DNA of 12,789 bases. Origin: Sulfurospirillaceae bacterium. Its GTDB lineage: Bacteria; Campylobacterota; Campylobacteria; Campylobacterales; Sulfurospirillaceae. Made by a program: the position numbers and the translations under genes. The DNA lies in assembly GCA_028705785.1 (NCBI GenBank), contig JAQWCT010000052.1, positions 1 through 12,789 on the forward strand, given 5' to 3'. Below the pieces are notes generated by a model. The model was not told the DNA's origin. It was given only the letters and a program-made list of their open reading frames with translations, and ran no database searches. This document shows positions 5,868 to 12,775 of the stretch, one piece after another (position 1 is the stretch's first letter; each line of letters begins with the position of its first letter).

Positions 5868-8800
5868 ATGGTTAAAAATGAAATCGTGATGAATCGCGCT
5901 ATAGCGTTGGCTGAGAAATGGCAAAACAGAGCCAGTGAACTTGTCAGTGACTTTGATAAAAAGTTTCATGTTAAGATGAACAAAATGTTAGGAAATCCAA
6001 AAGATAAAGTCTTTTTGATAGAACTCATGGATCAAAGCTTTAGAAGTAAAAACCCAACACGCGTGGCAAATCAAATCGAGTATCTTTTCTCAAAATACGA
6101 AATGGCATCATTTTTTACCACTAGCGAGCGATTTTTAGTCTTTTTATTTCTCAATGCAGGCATTTATCTGCCCCAAATTTCAGTACCTCTTTTTATCAAA
6201 AGTGTTCGAGATGACACGCAAACGGTGGTTATCAAAGGCGAAGATGAAACGCTAAATGCGCATTTAGTCAAACGCCATGAACAAGGAACACGCATCAATC
6301 TGAACTTAATTGGCGAAGTGGTATTGGGTGAAGAAGAAGCCAAAGAGCGTATGGAAAAATATCTCAAAGTACTTGAAAATCCTAATGTTGATTATATCTC
6401 TATCAAAATATCAACGATTTTTTCACAGATTAATGCACTCTCTTATGAAGATACCGTAAAAGAATTAGTCGAGAGACTAAGTCTTATCTATGCACAAGCT
6501 CAAAAATATAGCTTTACCAATGCCAAAGGAGAGAGTGAAAATAAATTTATTAACCTTGATATGGAAGAGTACCGTGACCTCTCTTTGACGGTTAATGCTT
6601 TTACCACGACACTGGATAAGCCAGAGTTCAAAAACCTTTACGCAGGCATCGTCCTTCAAGCCTATCTACCCGATTCTCATTTATGGCAACAAAAGCTTGT
6701 AGCATGGGCAAAACAAAGAGTAGAAAACGGTGGCTCACCTATCAAAATGCGTTTGGTCAAGGGTGCTAACATGGAAATGGAAGAGACTGAGGCTGGGCTA
6801 AGACATTGGGAAATGGTAACGTATACCAAAAAAATAGACACTGATAGTAACTATAAAGTGATGGGTGAATATGGGTTAAGAGCAGAGAATGCAAAGTATG
6901 TCAATCTTGGTATGGCATCACACAACCTTTTTGAACTTGCTTATGGTTTTGAACTAGCATCTGAATATGGCACCAGTGCATACTTTACGATGGAGATGCT
7001 AGAGGGTATGAGTGAGTCTGCACGACTTGCGATAAAAGAGATTAGCGGTGAAATTATCTTATATGCGCCTACAGCTAAAAAAGCACAATTTACCAATGCT
7101 ATTGCCTATTTGGTGCGCCGTCTTGATGAAAATACGGGCGTGGAAAACTTTATCCGTTACTCATTTGGACTAAAAGCTGGAAGCCCTCAGTGGGAAACCC
7201 AAAAGCAAAAATTTATAGCCTCATTTGACAATGCTGAGCACATTTTCATTGGTGCAAAACGCCAACAAAATAGACTAGAAGAAAAATGGGATGATTTTAA
7301 GGGTGGAAGTTTTTATACAGGCGAATATCATGGTGAAGCAGACACAGACTTTATCTTACCTCCTAATAAACAATGGGCAAAAGATATTCGTACAAAATGG
7401 ATGAAAAAAGCGGGAGATGAGCTTTTTGTTACCCCCGTTGTCGTAGGTGGTGTAGAAATAAGAGCTGAGCGAAGCATCAAAGAAGTATTGGATAAATCAC
7501 AGCTCCAAGAGGGCGTTTTATGTGGAAAATTTACGCTCGCAAGCAAAGAAGATTTGGAAAATGCTGTCGAGGTTGCACATGCGGATAAAGATGGTTGGAG
7601 AAGTTTAAGCCATGAAGAGCGACAAAAGATATTGGGTAATGTAGCGATACAAGTGCGTAAGAAACGCGCTGACCTTATCGGTGTGGCTGCGGCTGAAGTG
7701 GGTAAAGTCTTTGGTGAAACCGATGTTGAAGTCAGTGAGGCGGTGGACTTTTTAGAATTTTACGGTTACAGTGCGCGTTATTTTGAAAAATACACCAATC
7801 TCAAGTTTAAAGGCAAAGGGGTAGGTGTTGTCACTCCTCCTTGGAACTTCCCTATTGCGATTCCCATCGGTGGACTATCTGCGGCATTAGCTGCTGGAAA
7901 CTGTGTTATCTTAAAGCCTGCAAGTGTGGCAGCCTTGTGTGCGTATGAATTGTGCCAATGTTTTTGGGATGCAGGGGTGAGTAAAAATACTTTACAATTT
8001 GTTCCTTGCGCTGGTTCTTTGGCAGGAGAGCATTTGGTGAAAAATCCTAAAGTCGATTTTGTCATTCTCACCGGTGGCGAAGAGACTGCGTATAAGATGT
8101 TAGAAACCAGACCAAATTTATTGCTCAGCGCTGAGACAGGTGGCAAAGATACAACCATCGTAACGGCCATGAGTGACCGCGAGCAGGCGATTAAAAATGT
8201 GGTTCATTCAGCCTTTTCAAACAGTGGACAAAAGTGTTCTGCGACTTCATTGCTCATTTTAGAAGATGAGATTTATAATGACCCTAATTTCAAAGCAGGA
8301 CTCATTGATACGGCAAATAGTTTACATGTAGGCTCAGTGTGGGATTTTAAAAACCGCATCGGAACACTTGCGAATAAAGTCGAAGGTAATTTGAAAAAAG
8401 CTGTTGAGAGTTTAGAAGAGGGTGAAAGTTGGGCATTGAAACCAAGTTTTGTGGAGGGGAATGAATATATGCTCAAACCTGCCATCAAATGGGGTGTAAA
8501 AGCGGGAAGTTTCTGCCATATGAACGAGCTTTTTGGACCAGTGCTTTCGGTCATGAAAGCGAGCAGTCTTAAGGATGCGATTGATTTAGTCAATCAAACA
8601 GGCTATGGTTTAACCTCAGGCATCGAATCACTTGATGAGCGCGAAGTGGCATACTGGAGAAAAAATCTTAAAGCGGGTAATTTGTACATCAACCGAGGAA
8701 CCACAGGGGCGATTGTGCTTCGCCAACCTTTTGGCGGTTTGGGTAAATCTGCTGTAGGTGCTGGACGAAAAGCAGGTTTTTACAACTATATCACGCAATT

Positions 8801-9470
8801 TGCTGATTTTGAAGAAGTGGATGAGCCAAAAGTAAATACAGCTATCAAACATCCGTTGATGGAGGCGATACGAAAGTGGAGCGAGGAGTGTCATAAAGGT
8901 GCGCATAGTGCATATAAAGAAGATTTTGCCAAGCTTGAAGTCGCAACCGCTAGTTATATTGCTAACTACCACGATGAATTTAGTAGAGAAAAAGACTACG
9001 CGAATGTCAGAGGCGAAGATAATATTTTCAAATACATTCCTTTGCACAAAATAGCCCTTCGCATCACCAAAGATGACTCTTTGTTTAGTGTTATCAGCAG
9101 AATCGTCGCAGCAAAAGTGAGCAAAGTTGCTTTACATGTAAGCATTGATATGCCTGTTGAAAATGGTGTAGTTTCATTTATCTATGAAAACAAAGAGTTG
9201 CTTTTGGGAGCGCATGATACGATTGTACGCGAAAGTGAGCAAGCGTTTGTAACATGTTTTGGAAAAGTCGACAAAATTTTCTATGCCGATGAAAGCTTTA
9301 TCTCACCATTTGTTTTCGAAGCAGCCGCAAAAATGGCAAAATTTATCGTAAGATGCAAGCCATTAATGGAAGGAAGAGTGGAGCTACTCCATTATTTTGC
9401 GGAGCAAAGTATTTCTCATAGTTATCACCGTTATGGCAATATCGGAGGAAGAGTATTCAATAAGAAGTAG
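5868..9470 (+). CDS. putA: Bifunctional proline dehydrogenase / glutamate semialdehyde dehydrogenase PutA (no RHH domain)
   Basis: A 1200-residue enzyme that oxidises proline to glutamate in two steps. The FAD proline dehydrogenase barrel comes first: RLVKGA at 295-300, and YLVRRLDEN with R417/R418 that hold the proline carboxylate. The NAD aldehyde dehydrogenase follows: the WNFPIAIPI nucleotide-binding region near 657-665, general-base E756 (ETGGKD) and catalytic C790 (SGQKCSA), 34 residues apart as usual, then FGGLGKSAVGAGRKAG near 960-977. About 215 further residues (from ~985) form a C-terminal domain ending in RVELLHYFAEQSISHSYHRYGN, as in long bifunctional PutA proteins. The N-terminus lacks the ribbon-helix-helix repressor domain of enterobacterial PutA. 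Peripheral membrane location is expected, with electrons going to quinone. AAAGGAAAG precedes the ATG. All key residues are intact. Confidence 0.95.
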   Translation: MVKNEIVMNRAIALAEKWQNRASELVSDFDKKFHVKMNKMLGNPKDKVFLIELMDQSFRSKNPTRVANQIEYLFSKYEMASFFTTSERFLVFLFLNAGIYLPQISVPLFIKSVRDDTQTVVIKGEDETLNAHLVKRHEQGTRINLNLIGEVVLGEEEAKERMEKYLKVLENPNVDYISIKISTIFSQINALSYEDTVKELVERLSLIYAQAQKYSFTNAKGESENKFINLDMEEYRDLSLTVNAFTTTLDKPEFKNLYAGIVLQAYLPDSHLWQQKLVAWAKQRVENGGSPIKMRLVKGANMEMEETEAGLRHWEMVTYTKKIDTDSNYKVMGEYGLRAENAKYVNLGMASHNLFELAYGFELASEYGTSAYFTMEMLEGMSESARLAIKEISGEIILYAPTAKKAQFTNAIAYLVRRLDENTGVENFIRYSFGLKAGSPQWETQKQKFIASFDNAEHIFIGAKRQQNRLEEKWDDFKGGSFYTGEYHGEADTDFILPPNKQWAKDIRTKWMKKAGDELFVTPVVVGGVEIRAERSIKEVLDKSQLQEGVLCGKFTLASKEDLENAVEVAHADKDGWRSLSHEERQKILGNVAIQVRKKRADLIGVAAAEVGKVFGETDVEVSEAVDFLEFYGYSARYFEKYTNLKFKGKGVGVVTPPWNFPIAIPIGGLSAALAAGNCVILKPASVAALCAYELCQCFWDAGVSKNTLQFVPCAGSLAGEHLVKNPKVDFVILTGGEETAYKMLETRPNLLLSAETGGKDTTIVTAMSDREQAIKNVVHSAFSNSGQKCSATSLLILEDEIYNDPNFKAGLIDTANSLHVGSVWDFKNRIGTLANKVEGNLKKAVESLEEGESWALKPSFVEGNEYMLKPAIKWGVKAGSFCHMNELFGPVLSVMKASSLKDAIDLVNQTGYGLTSGIESLDEREVAYWRKNLKAGNLYINRGTTGAIVLRQPFGGLGKSAVGAGRKAGFYNYITQFADFEEVDEPKVNTAIKHPLMEAIRKWSEECHKGAHSAYKEDFAKLEVATASYIANYHDEFSREKDYANVRGEDNIFKYIPLHKIALRITKDDSLFSVISRIVAAKVSKVALHVSIDMPVENGVVSFIYENKELLLGAHDTIVRESEQAFVTCFGKVDKIFYADESFISPFVFEAAAKMAKFIVRCKPLMEGRVELLHYFAEQSISHSYHRYGNIGGRVFNKK
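8322..8331. repeat. Near-copy TTACATGTAG (inside putA)
   Basis: One mismatch in the last base. The wider sequence TTTACATGTAGGC resembles copy 1. It encodes Leu-His-Val in the aldehyde dehydrogenase domain. Confidence 0.5.
9132..9141. repeat. Palindrome TTACATGTAA, copy 5 (inside putA)
   Basis: An exact copy within GCTTTACATGTAAGC (9129-9143), in the C-terminal domain of PutA, encoding Leu-His-Val. The 15-base context is identical to copy 6 in yaaA. Confidence 0.8.
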
Positions 9471-9479
9471 GGAAAGAGT

Positions 9480-9504
9480 AAAGGGGCAATTATGTTGCCC
9501 CTTT
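9480..9504. terminator. Hairpin between convergent putA and the coiled-coil gene
   Basis: AAAGGGGCAA (9480-9489) and TTGCCCCTTT (9495-9504) form a perfect 10-bp stem with a 5-base loop. It starts ten bases after the putA stop and lies seven bases beyond the stop of the leftward gene. Flanking A and T runs are inside the stem, and no long T-run follows on either strand. It may act as a bidirectional terminator for both convergent genes, of moderate strength. Confidence 0.65.
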
Positions 9505-9510
9505 GTAGTG

Positions 9511-9774
9511 TTATTTAAGTTTTTCGATGATAGCTTGGTTGAGGTCTAGTCGTTCTCTATTTTTAGAAACACCCTCGGCATTTTTTTCGATTTTTTGCTT
9601 ATTAGCTTCAACACCCTCAGCATTTTTCTTGATATTTTCTTTATTTCTGGCGATTTCTTCACGGTTTAACTCAATAAGTCGCGTGAGTTCATCAACCCTT
9701 CTTTCGTATTTGTTAATAAGATAGTAGATAGCATAAACCAAAGCACCGATGACGATCCATTGTAAGATTCCCAT
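9511..9774 (-). CDS. Small membrane-anchored coiled-coil protein with asparagine ladder
   Basis: An 87-residue protein. Residues 3-20 form one hydrophobic helix, then a charged helix runs to the end. From residue 34 the helix repeats every seven residues without a break: I/V/L at 34, 41, 48, 55, 62, 69, 76 and N at 37, 44, 51, 58, 65, 72, 79. In coiled-coil terms the aliphatic residue is at position a and Asn at d, a pattern known from trimeric adhesin stalks. A 42-base repeat in the gene encodes two 14-residue units containing NAEGV. AAGGAAA lies before the ATG, and it has its own promoter. The protein would be a membrane-tethered homo-oligomeric rod; which side of the membrane carries the rod is unclear, though the Lys/Arg-rich segment after the helix suggests the cytoplasm. 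Function unknown. Confidence 0.75.
   Translation of the reverse strand: MGILQWIVIGALVYAIYYLINKYERRVDELTRLIELNREEIARNKENIKKNAEGVEANKQKIEKNAEGVSKNRERLDLNQAIIEKLK
9569..9652 (-). repeat. Tandem 42-base coding repeat (two units)
   Basis: Units begin at 9569 and 9611 with ACACCCTC(G/A)GCATTTTT on the plus strand and drift apart toward their ends. Each encodes 14 residues of the coiled coil (two heptads). This suggests the rod grew by duplication of a two-heptad unit. Confidence 0.6.
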
Positions 9775-9802
9775 TGTTTATTTCCTTTTCAAAATTTTCA
9801 AT

Positions 9803-9831
9803 ATTGTACTCTTTTCGTTTTAATCAATCAA
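9803..9831 (-). promoter_or_regulatory. Promoter of the coiled-coil gene
   Basis: On the minus strand, TTGATT (complement of 9826-9831) and TACAAT (complement of 9803-9808) are separated by 17 bases, a fair vegetative sigma-factor promoter. The -35 element overlaps the last codons and borders the stop of yaaA, so the small gene can be transcribed apart from yaaA. Confidence 0.5.
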
Positions 9832-10567
9832 CAATATCAAAAACATATTCACTTTTAAATTTAGTTTTGAGGATTTCCACGATTTTTAAATGCTCAAAAT
9901 TTATTTTTTGAAATGCTTCTTCAGTTTGAGGTTTGGAAATGCAGAGTTGACGAACCATTTTGCCACGATAGGCTTTTGCAAAGTGACTCACGACTTTGCC
10001 ATTTTTGAGAAATTTAGCGGTGACAAAAGGTTTTTTAATCGTATAAAACTTTTCATAAAAACTTGCACGAAGATCAACGATGAACTCATCTTCAAGCATG
10101 GCATCCAAAGAGTGGCTAAATACCTCTTTATAAAAAAGCTCTGGCTTAAATCCCTCAAGTGTTTCACCTTGACTTAATTTATACTCAGGGATATTTTCTC
10201 CTGCAAGTAGTGGTCCAAAAAGATTTGAAAAAATAAGGAGATGGTTATCGATAAAATTTTTAGCAGGTTCAAAGAGTGTTGCATATTGAAGATGATCATA
10301 CGCAACGCCATCATAACGCTCAATTGCTTTACATGTAAGCGCACTAAAAAGATTGATATGAGAGAGAGCTAAACATTTTTGAGCATCTTTGATACCAAAA
10401 AGAAGCATCAACGAGTTAATATCCTGTTTTAAAAGAATATCCTGATACCTTTGAAGGACTTCTATTCTCTTTTCATATAAATAGGGAAAAATAAAACTCT
10501 TATCATTAATAGCAGGTAAAAATGCTTTATTTGTCTTTGTCTCACTTGGCGAAAATAAAATTTTCAT
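9824..10567 (-). CDS. yaaA: Peroxide stress protein YaaA (DUF328 family)
   Basis: A 247-residue cytoplasmic protein of the YaaA/DUF328 family. The start MKILFSPSETK matches the family's first strand and (S)P(A/S)(K/E)T loop. YDGVAYDHL at 85-93 corresponds to the conserved YDGL/V motif, ILIFSNLFGPL-like residues near 110-120 match the SGLYGVLRP region, and HFAKAYRGKMVRQL at 195-208 matches the conserved basic end. In E. coli YaaA helps limit free iron and damage during hydrogen peroxide stress. The sequence is the divergent form found in Campylobacter relatives, with normal length. The ATG at 10565-10567 follows AAAGG on the minus strand. It contains one exact TTACATGTAA. Confidence 0.85.
   Translation of the reverse strand: MKILFSPSETKTNKAFLPAINDKSFIFPYLYEKRIEVLQRYQDILLKQDINSLMLLFGIKDAQKCLALSHINLFSALTCKAIERYDGVAYDHLQYATLFEPAKNFIDNHLLIFSNLFGPLLAGENIPEYKLSQGETLEGFKPELFYKEVFSHSLDAMLEDEFIVDLRASFYEKFYTIKKPFVTAKFLKNGKVVSHFAKAYRGKMVRQLCISKPQTEEAFQKINFEHLKIVEILKTKFKSEYVFDIVD
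10329..10338. repeat. Palindrome TTACATGTAA, copy 6 (inside yaaA)
   Basis: An exact copy within GCTTTACATGTAAGC (10326-10340). Here the coding strand reads it in another frame, giving Leu-Thr-Cys-Lys (residues 77-80), not the Leu-His-Val seen in livF and putA. The conserved unit is therefore DNA, not peptide. Confidence 0.85.
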
Positions 10568-10620
10568 GACAATACCTTTTACATTCTATTGTGTAAAGCG
10601 CATATTTTAGCACAAAAGTA

Positions 10621-10649
10621 TTGACTTTGAAAATCTTTTGAGATATAAT
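10621..10649 (+). promoter_or_regulatory. Strong promoter of the tRNA-tuf operon
   Basis: TTGACT (10621-10626) and a perfect TATAAT (10644-10649) are separated by exactly 17 bases. This is the best vegetative promoter in the window, ending 20 bases before the first tRNA, as expected for stable RNA genes. Confidence 0.88.
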
Positions 10650-10669
10650 TTCACCTCACATAAAAAGAT

Positions 10670-10745
10670 GCTGGTGTAGCTCAGTTGGTAGAGCAACTGC
10701 CTTGTAAGCAGTAGGTCGGCGGTTCGATTCCGTTCACCAGCTCCA
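10670..10745 (+). tRNA. tRNA-Thr (TGT)
   Basis: A 76-base cloverleaf with encoded CCA. The acceptor GCTGGTG pairs with CACCAGC, the anticodon stem ACTGC/GCAGT holds the loop CTTGTAA with anticodon TGT at 10703-10705, and the T-arm has GGTTCGATTC. It reads ACA-type threonine codons. First of four tRNAs before tuf. Confidence 0.96.
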
Positions 10746-10794
10746 TTTTTTGTGAAAAACAGTGTTTGACCAGCAATAAAAATGGTAAAAATAC

Positions 10795-10879
<85 letters not shown>

Positions 10880-10882
10880 TTT

Positions 10883-10959
10883 GCGGGAGTAGCTCAGTTG
10901 GCTAGAGCATTAGCCTTCCAAGCTGGGGGTCGCGGGTTCGAGTCCCGTCTCCCGCTCCA
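10883..10959 (+). tRNA. tRNA-Gly (TCC)
   Basis: A 77-base tRNA only three bases after tRNA-Tyr. GCGGGAG pairs with CTCCCGC, the anticodon TCC is at 10917-10919, and CCA is encoded at 10957-10959. The anticodon stem TTAGC/GCTGG has two T-G wobbles at its outer end. Confidence 0.95.
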
Positions 10960-11103
10960 TGATTTTATACAGAACTGGGAGCTGTTGAATTTTTTCTGCT
11001 TATTCACGCACTACAGAACAAGTTCAGTGGTCAACCTCTCTTCTCAATGAAATCAAATCGTTATTATTTACTGGTATACTATCGGTTTACCCTGTTGTAG
11101 TCG
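10960..11103 (+). other. 144-base spacer between tRNA-Gly and tRNA-Thr
   Basis: No convincing gene. It holds a short dyad GAAC-AA-GTTC near 11018-11027, a T-run near 10992 without a strong stem before it, and an extended -10 promoter (11072-11080). It is much longer than the 3-base and 49-base spacers upstream, so it may carry a processing signal or an internal start. Confidence 0.4.
11072..11080 (+). promoter_or_regulatory. Possible internal extended -10 promoter
   Basis: TGG directly before TATACT (11075-11080) fits an extended -10 element, 23 bases before tRNA-Thr(GGT). The -35 region is poor. It could give tRNA-Thr(GGT) and tuf extra transcription independent of the main promoter at 10621. 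Confidence 0.35.
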
Positions 11104-11178
<75 letters not shown>

Positions 11179-11252
11179 TTTCATTGACGAAGTTTTCAAA
11201 AACTTTAAAAACTAAGATTTACTAAAAAAACAAACCCAATACGGAGGAAAAA

Positions 11253-12452
11253 ATGGCAAAAGAAAAGTTCTCTAGAACAAAGCCACATGTTAACATTGGA
11301 ACCATCGGTCACGTAGATCATGGTAAAACTACACTTACAGCAGCAATTTCAGCAGTTCTTGCATCAAAAGGTCTTTGTGATTTTAAAGATTATGATGGTA
11401 TTGACAATGCTCCTGAAGAGAGAGAAAGAGGTATTACTATCGCTACTTCTCATATTGAGTACGAAACTGAAAAACGCCACTATGCACATGTTGACTGTCC
11501 TGGTCACGCGGATTATGTTAAAAACATGATTACAGGTGCTGCTCAAATGGACGGTGCTATTCTTGTTGTTTCTGCAGCAGATGGTCCTATGCCACAAACT
11601 CGTGAGCATATCCTTCTTTCTCGCCAAGTTGGTGTTCCATACATCGTTGTATTTATGAACAAAGCTGACATGGTTGATGATGAAGAATTATTAGAATTAG
11701 TTGAAATGGAAATTCGTGAACTTCTTTCAGTTTATGACTTCCCAGGTGATGACACTCCAATCGTTTCTGGTTCAGCGCTTAAAGCACTTGAAGAAGCAAA
11801 AGTTGGTAAAATTGATGTTTGGGCTGGAAAAATTCTTGAACTTATGGATGCTGTTGATTCATATATCCCAGAACCAATTCGTGAAACTGAAAAAGACTTC
11901 TTGATGCCAATCGAAGACGTATTCTCAATCTCAGGTCGTGGTACCGTTGTTACTGGTAAAATCGACAGAGGCGCTGTTAAAATCGGTGAGACTATCGAAA
12001 TCGTAGGTATCAAAGATACAAAAACTACAACTGTAACTGGTGTTGAAATGTTCCGTAAAGAAATGGAACGAGGCGAAGCTGGCGATAACTGCGGTATCTT
12101 ACTTCGTGGTATCAAAAAAGAAGATGTTGAAAGAGGTATGGTTCTTTGTAAGCCAAAATCAATCACTCCACACACTGACTTTGAAGCAGAAATTTATGTT
12201 CTTTCAAAAGAAGAGGGTGGTCGTCATACTCCATTCTTTAACAACTATAGACCACAATTTTATGTTCGTACAACAGATGTTACAGGTTCTATCACATTAC
12301 CTGAGGGTACTGAGATGGTTATGCCTGGTGACAATGTTAAAATCAAAGTAGCTATGATCGCTCCTATCGCTCTTGAAGAGGGTACTCGTTTTGCAATCCG
12401 TGAGGGTGGTAGAACTGTTGGCGCGGGTGTTGTTGCTACAATCATTAAATAA
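11253..12452 (+). CDS. tuf: Translation elongation factor Tu
   Basis: A 399-residue GTPase that brings aminoacyl-tRNA to the ribosome. G1 is GHVDHGKT at 19-26, switch I ends in RGITI at 60-64, G3 is DCPGH at 82-86, and G4 NKAD at 137-140. The beta-barrel domains 2 and 3 follow, and the C-terminus IREGGRTVGAGVVATI is standard. GGAGGA lies just before the ATG. The gene follows four tRNAs, an arrangement shared with tufB in E. coli. Coding uses mostly A/T-ending codons, as expected for a highly expressed gene in this genome. Whether the genome has a second tuf cannot be seen here. Confidence 0.98.
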   Translation: MAKEKFSRTKPHVNIGTIGHVDHGKTTLTAAISAVLASKGLCDFKDYDGIDNAPEERERGITIATSHIEYETEKRHYAHVDCPGHADYVKNMITGAAQMDGAILVVSAADGPMPQTREHILLSRQVGVPYIVVFMNKADMVDDEELLELVEMEIRELLSVYDFPGDDTPIVSGSALKALEEAKVGKIDVWAGKILELMDAVDSYIPEPIRETEKDFLMPIEDVFSISGRGTVVTGKIDRGAVKIGETIEIVGIKDTKTTTVTGVEMFRKEMERGEAGDNCGILLRGIKKEDVERGMVLCKPKSITPHTDFEAEIYVLSKEEGGRHTPFFNNYRPQFYVRTTDVTGSITLPEGTEMVMPGDNVKIKVAMIAPIALEEGTRFAIREGGRTVGAGVVATIIK

Positions 12453-12459
12453 TTTATCT

Positions 12460-12494
12460 ACATGTAAAGAGATGCAATGTATCTCTTTACATGT
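12460..12494 (+). ncRNA. Intercistronic hairpin between tuf and rpmG, built from two TTACATGTAA-like ends
   Basis: ACATGTAAAGAGAT (12460-12473) and ATCTCTTTACATGT (12481-12494) form a perfect 14-bp stem with a 7-base loop GCAATGT. It begins seven bases after the tuf stop. No T-run follows, so it looks like an RNA stability or processing element that separates abundant tuf mRNA from rpmG, or a weak attenuator. Listed as ncRNA for want of a better type; no separate transcript is implied. Confidence 0.7.
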
Positions 12495-12512
12495 TTCAAG
12501 TAAGGAAATCCA

Positions 12513-12671
12513 ATGACCGTTAAAATCGGACTAAAATGTAGTGAATGTGGTGACATTAACTATACAACCACCAAAAACAGCAAGACGCATACTGAAAAAT
12601 ATGAATTAAGTAAGTATTGTCCAAGACTGAAAAAGCACACTGTTCACAAAGAAGTGAAATTAAAAAGTTAA
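12513..12671 (+). CDS. rpmG: 50S ribosomal protein L33
   Basis: A 52-residue ribosomal protein of the large subunit. The start MTVKIGLKCSECGDINYTT and the end KYCPRLKKHTVHKEVKLKS match L33. AAGGAAA at 12502-12508 serves the ATG at 12513. It keeps the zinc-type cysteines C9, C12 and C36, but the usual fourth cysteine (CPxC) is leucine: CPRLKKH. From memory this ending is usual in Campylobacter relatives, so it is not damage. The gene sits between tuf and tRNA-Trp, with hairpins on both sides. Its stop codon lies inside the downstream stem. Confidence 0.95.
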   Translation: MTVKIGLKCSECGDINYTTTKNSKTHTEKYELSKYCPRLKKHTVHKEVKLKS

Positions 12672-12693
12672 GTCTCTAACAAGACTTAACTTT
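12664..12693 (+). terminator. Hairpin overlapping the rpmG stop codon
   Basis: AAAGTTAAGTCT (12664-12675) and AGACTTAACTTT (12682-12693) form a 12-bp perfect stem with a 6-base loop. The rpmG TAA (12669-12671) is inside the left arm. Only the three T of the stem end follow, then AACTATA, and tRNA-Trp begins six bases later. It may be a weak terminator, or a structure that guides processing of the tRNA 5' end; translation to the stop would keep it open. Confidence 0.5.
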
Positions 12694-12699
12694 AACTAT

Positions 12700-12775
12700 A
12701 GGGTAGTAGCTCCAACGGTAGAGCGCCGGTCTCCAAAACCGTAGGTTGTGGGTTCGAATCCCCCCTGCCCTGCCA
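12700..12775 (+). tRNA. tRNA-Trp (CCA)
   Basis: A 76-base tRNA with encoded CCA. AGGGTAG pairs with CTGCCCT (one T-G), and the D stem GCTC/GAGC is intact. The anticodon loop CTCCAAA carries CCA at 12733-12735. The outer pair of the anticodon stem is C-T (CCGGT/ACCGT), and the T stem GTGGG/CCCCC has a T-C mismatch at its second pair. In this position in related genomes it precedes secE-nusG and the rplK ribosomal operon, which would lie just beyond the window. Confidence 0.93.

Noticed and set aside
7778..8593. Long leftward open frames inside putA
   Set aside because: They overlap the intact aldehyde dehydrogenase domain, lack recognisable content and start signals, and look like antisense shadows.
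9569..9652. Tandem repeat considered as a CRISPR or satellite
   Set aside because: Only two in-frame units with no spacers; it is explained by the repeated heptads of the coiled-coil protein.
11732..12175. A 147-codon leftward open frame inside tuf
   Set aside because: It is antisense to a highly constrained gene; its composition (Ser/Ile/Pro-rich) reflects the tuf codons.
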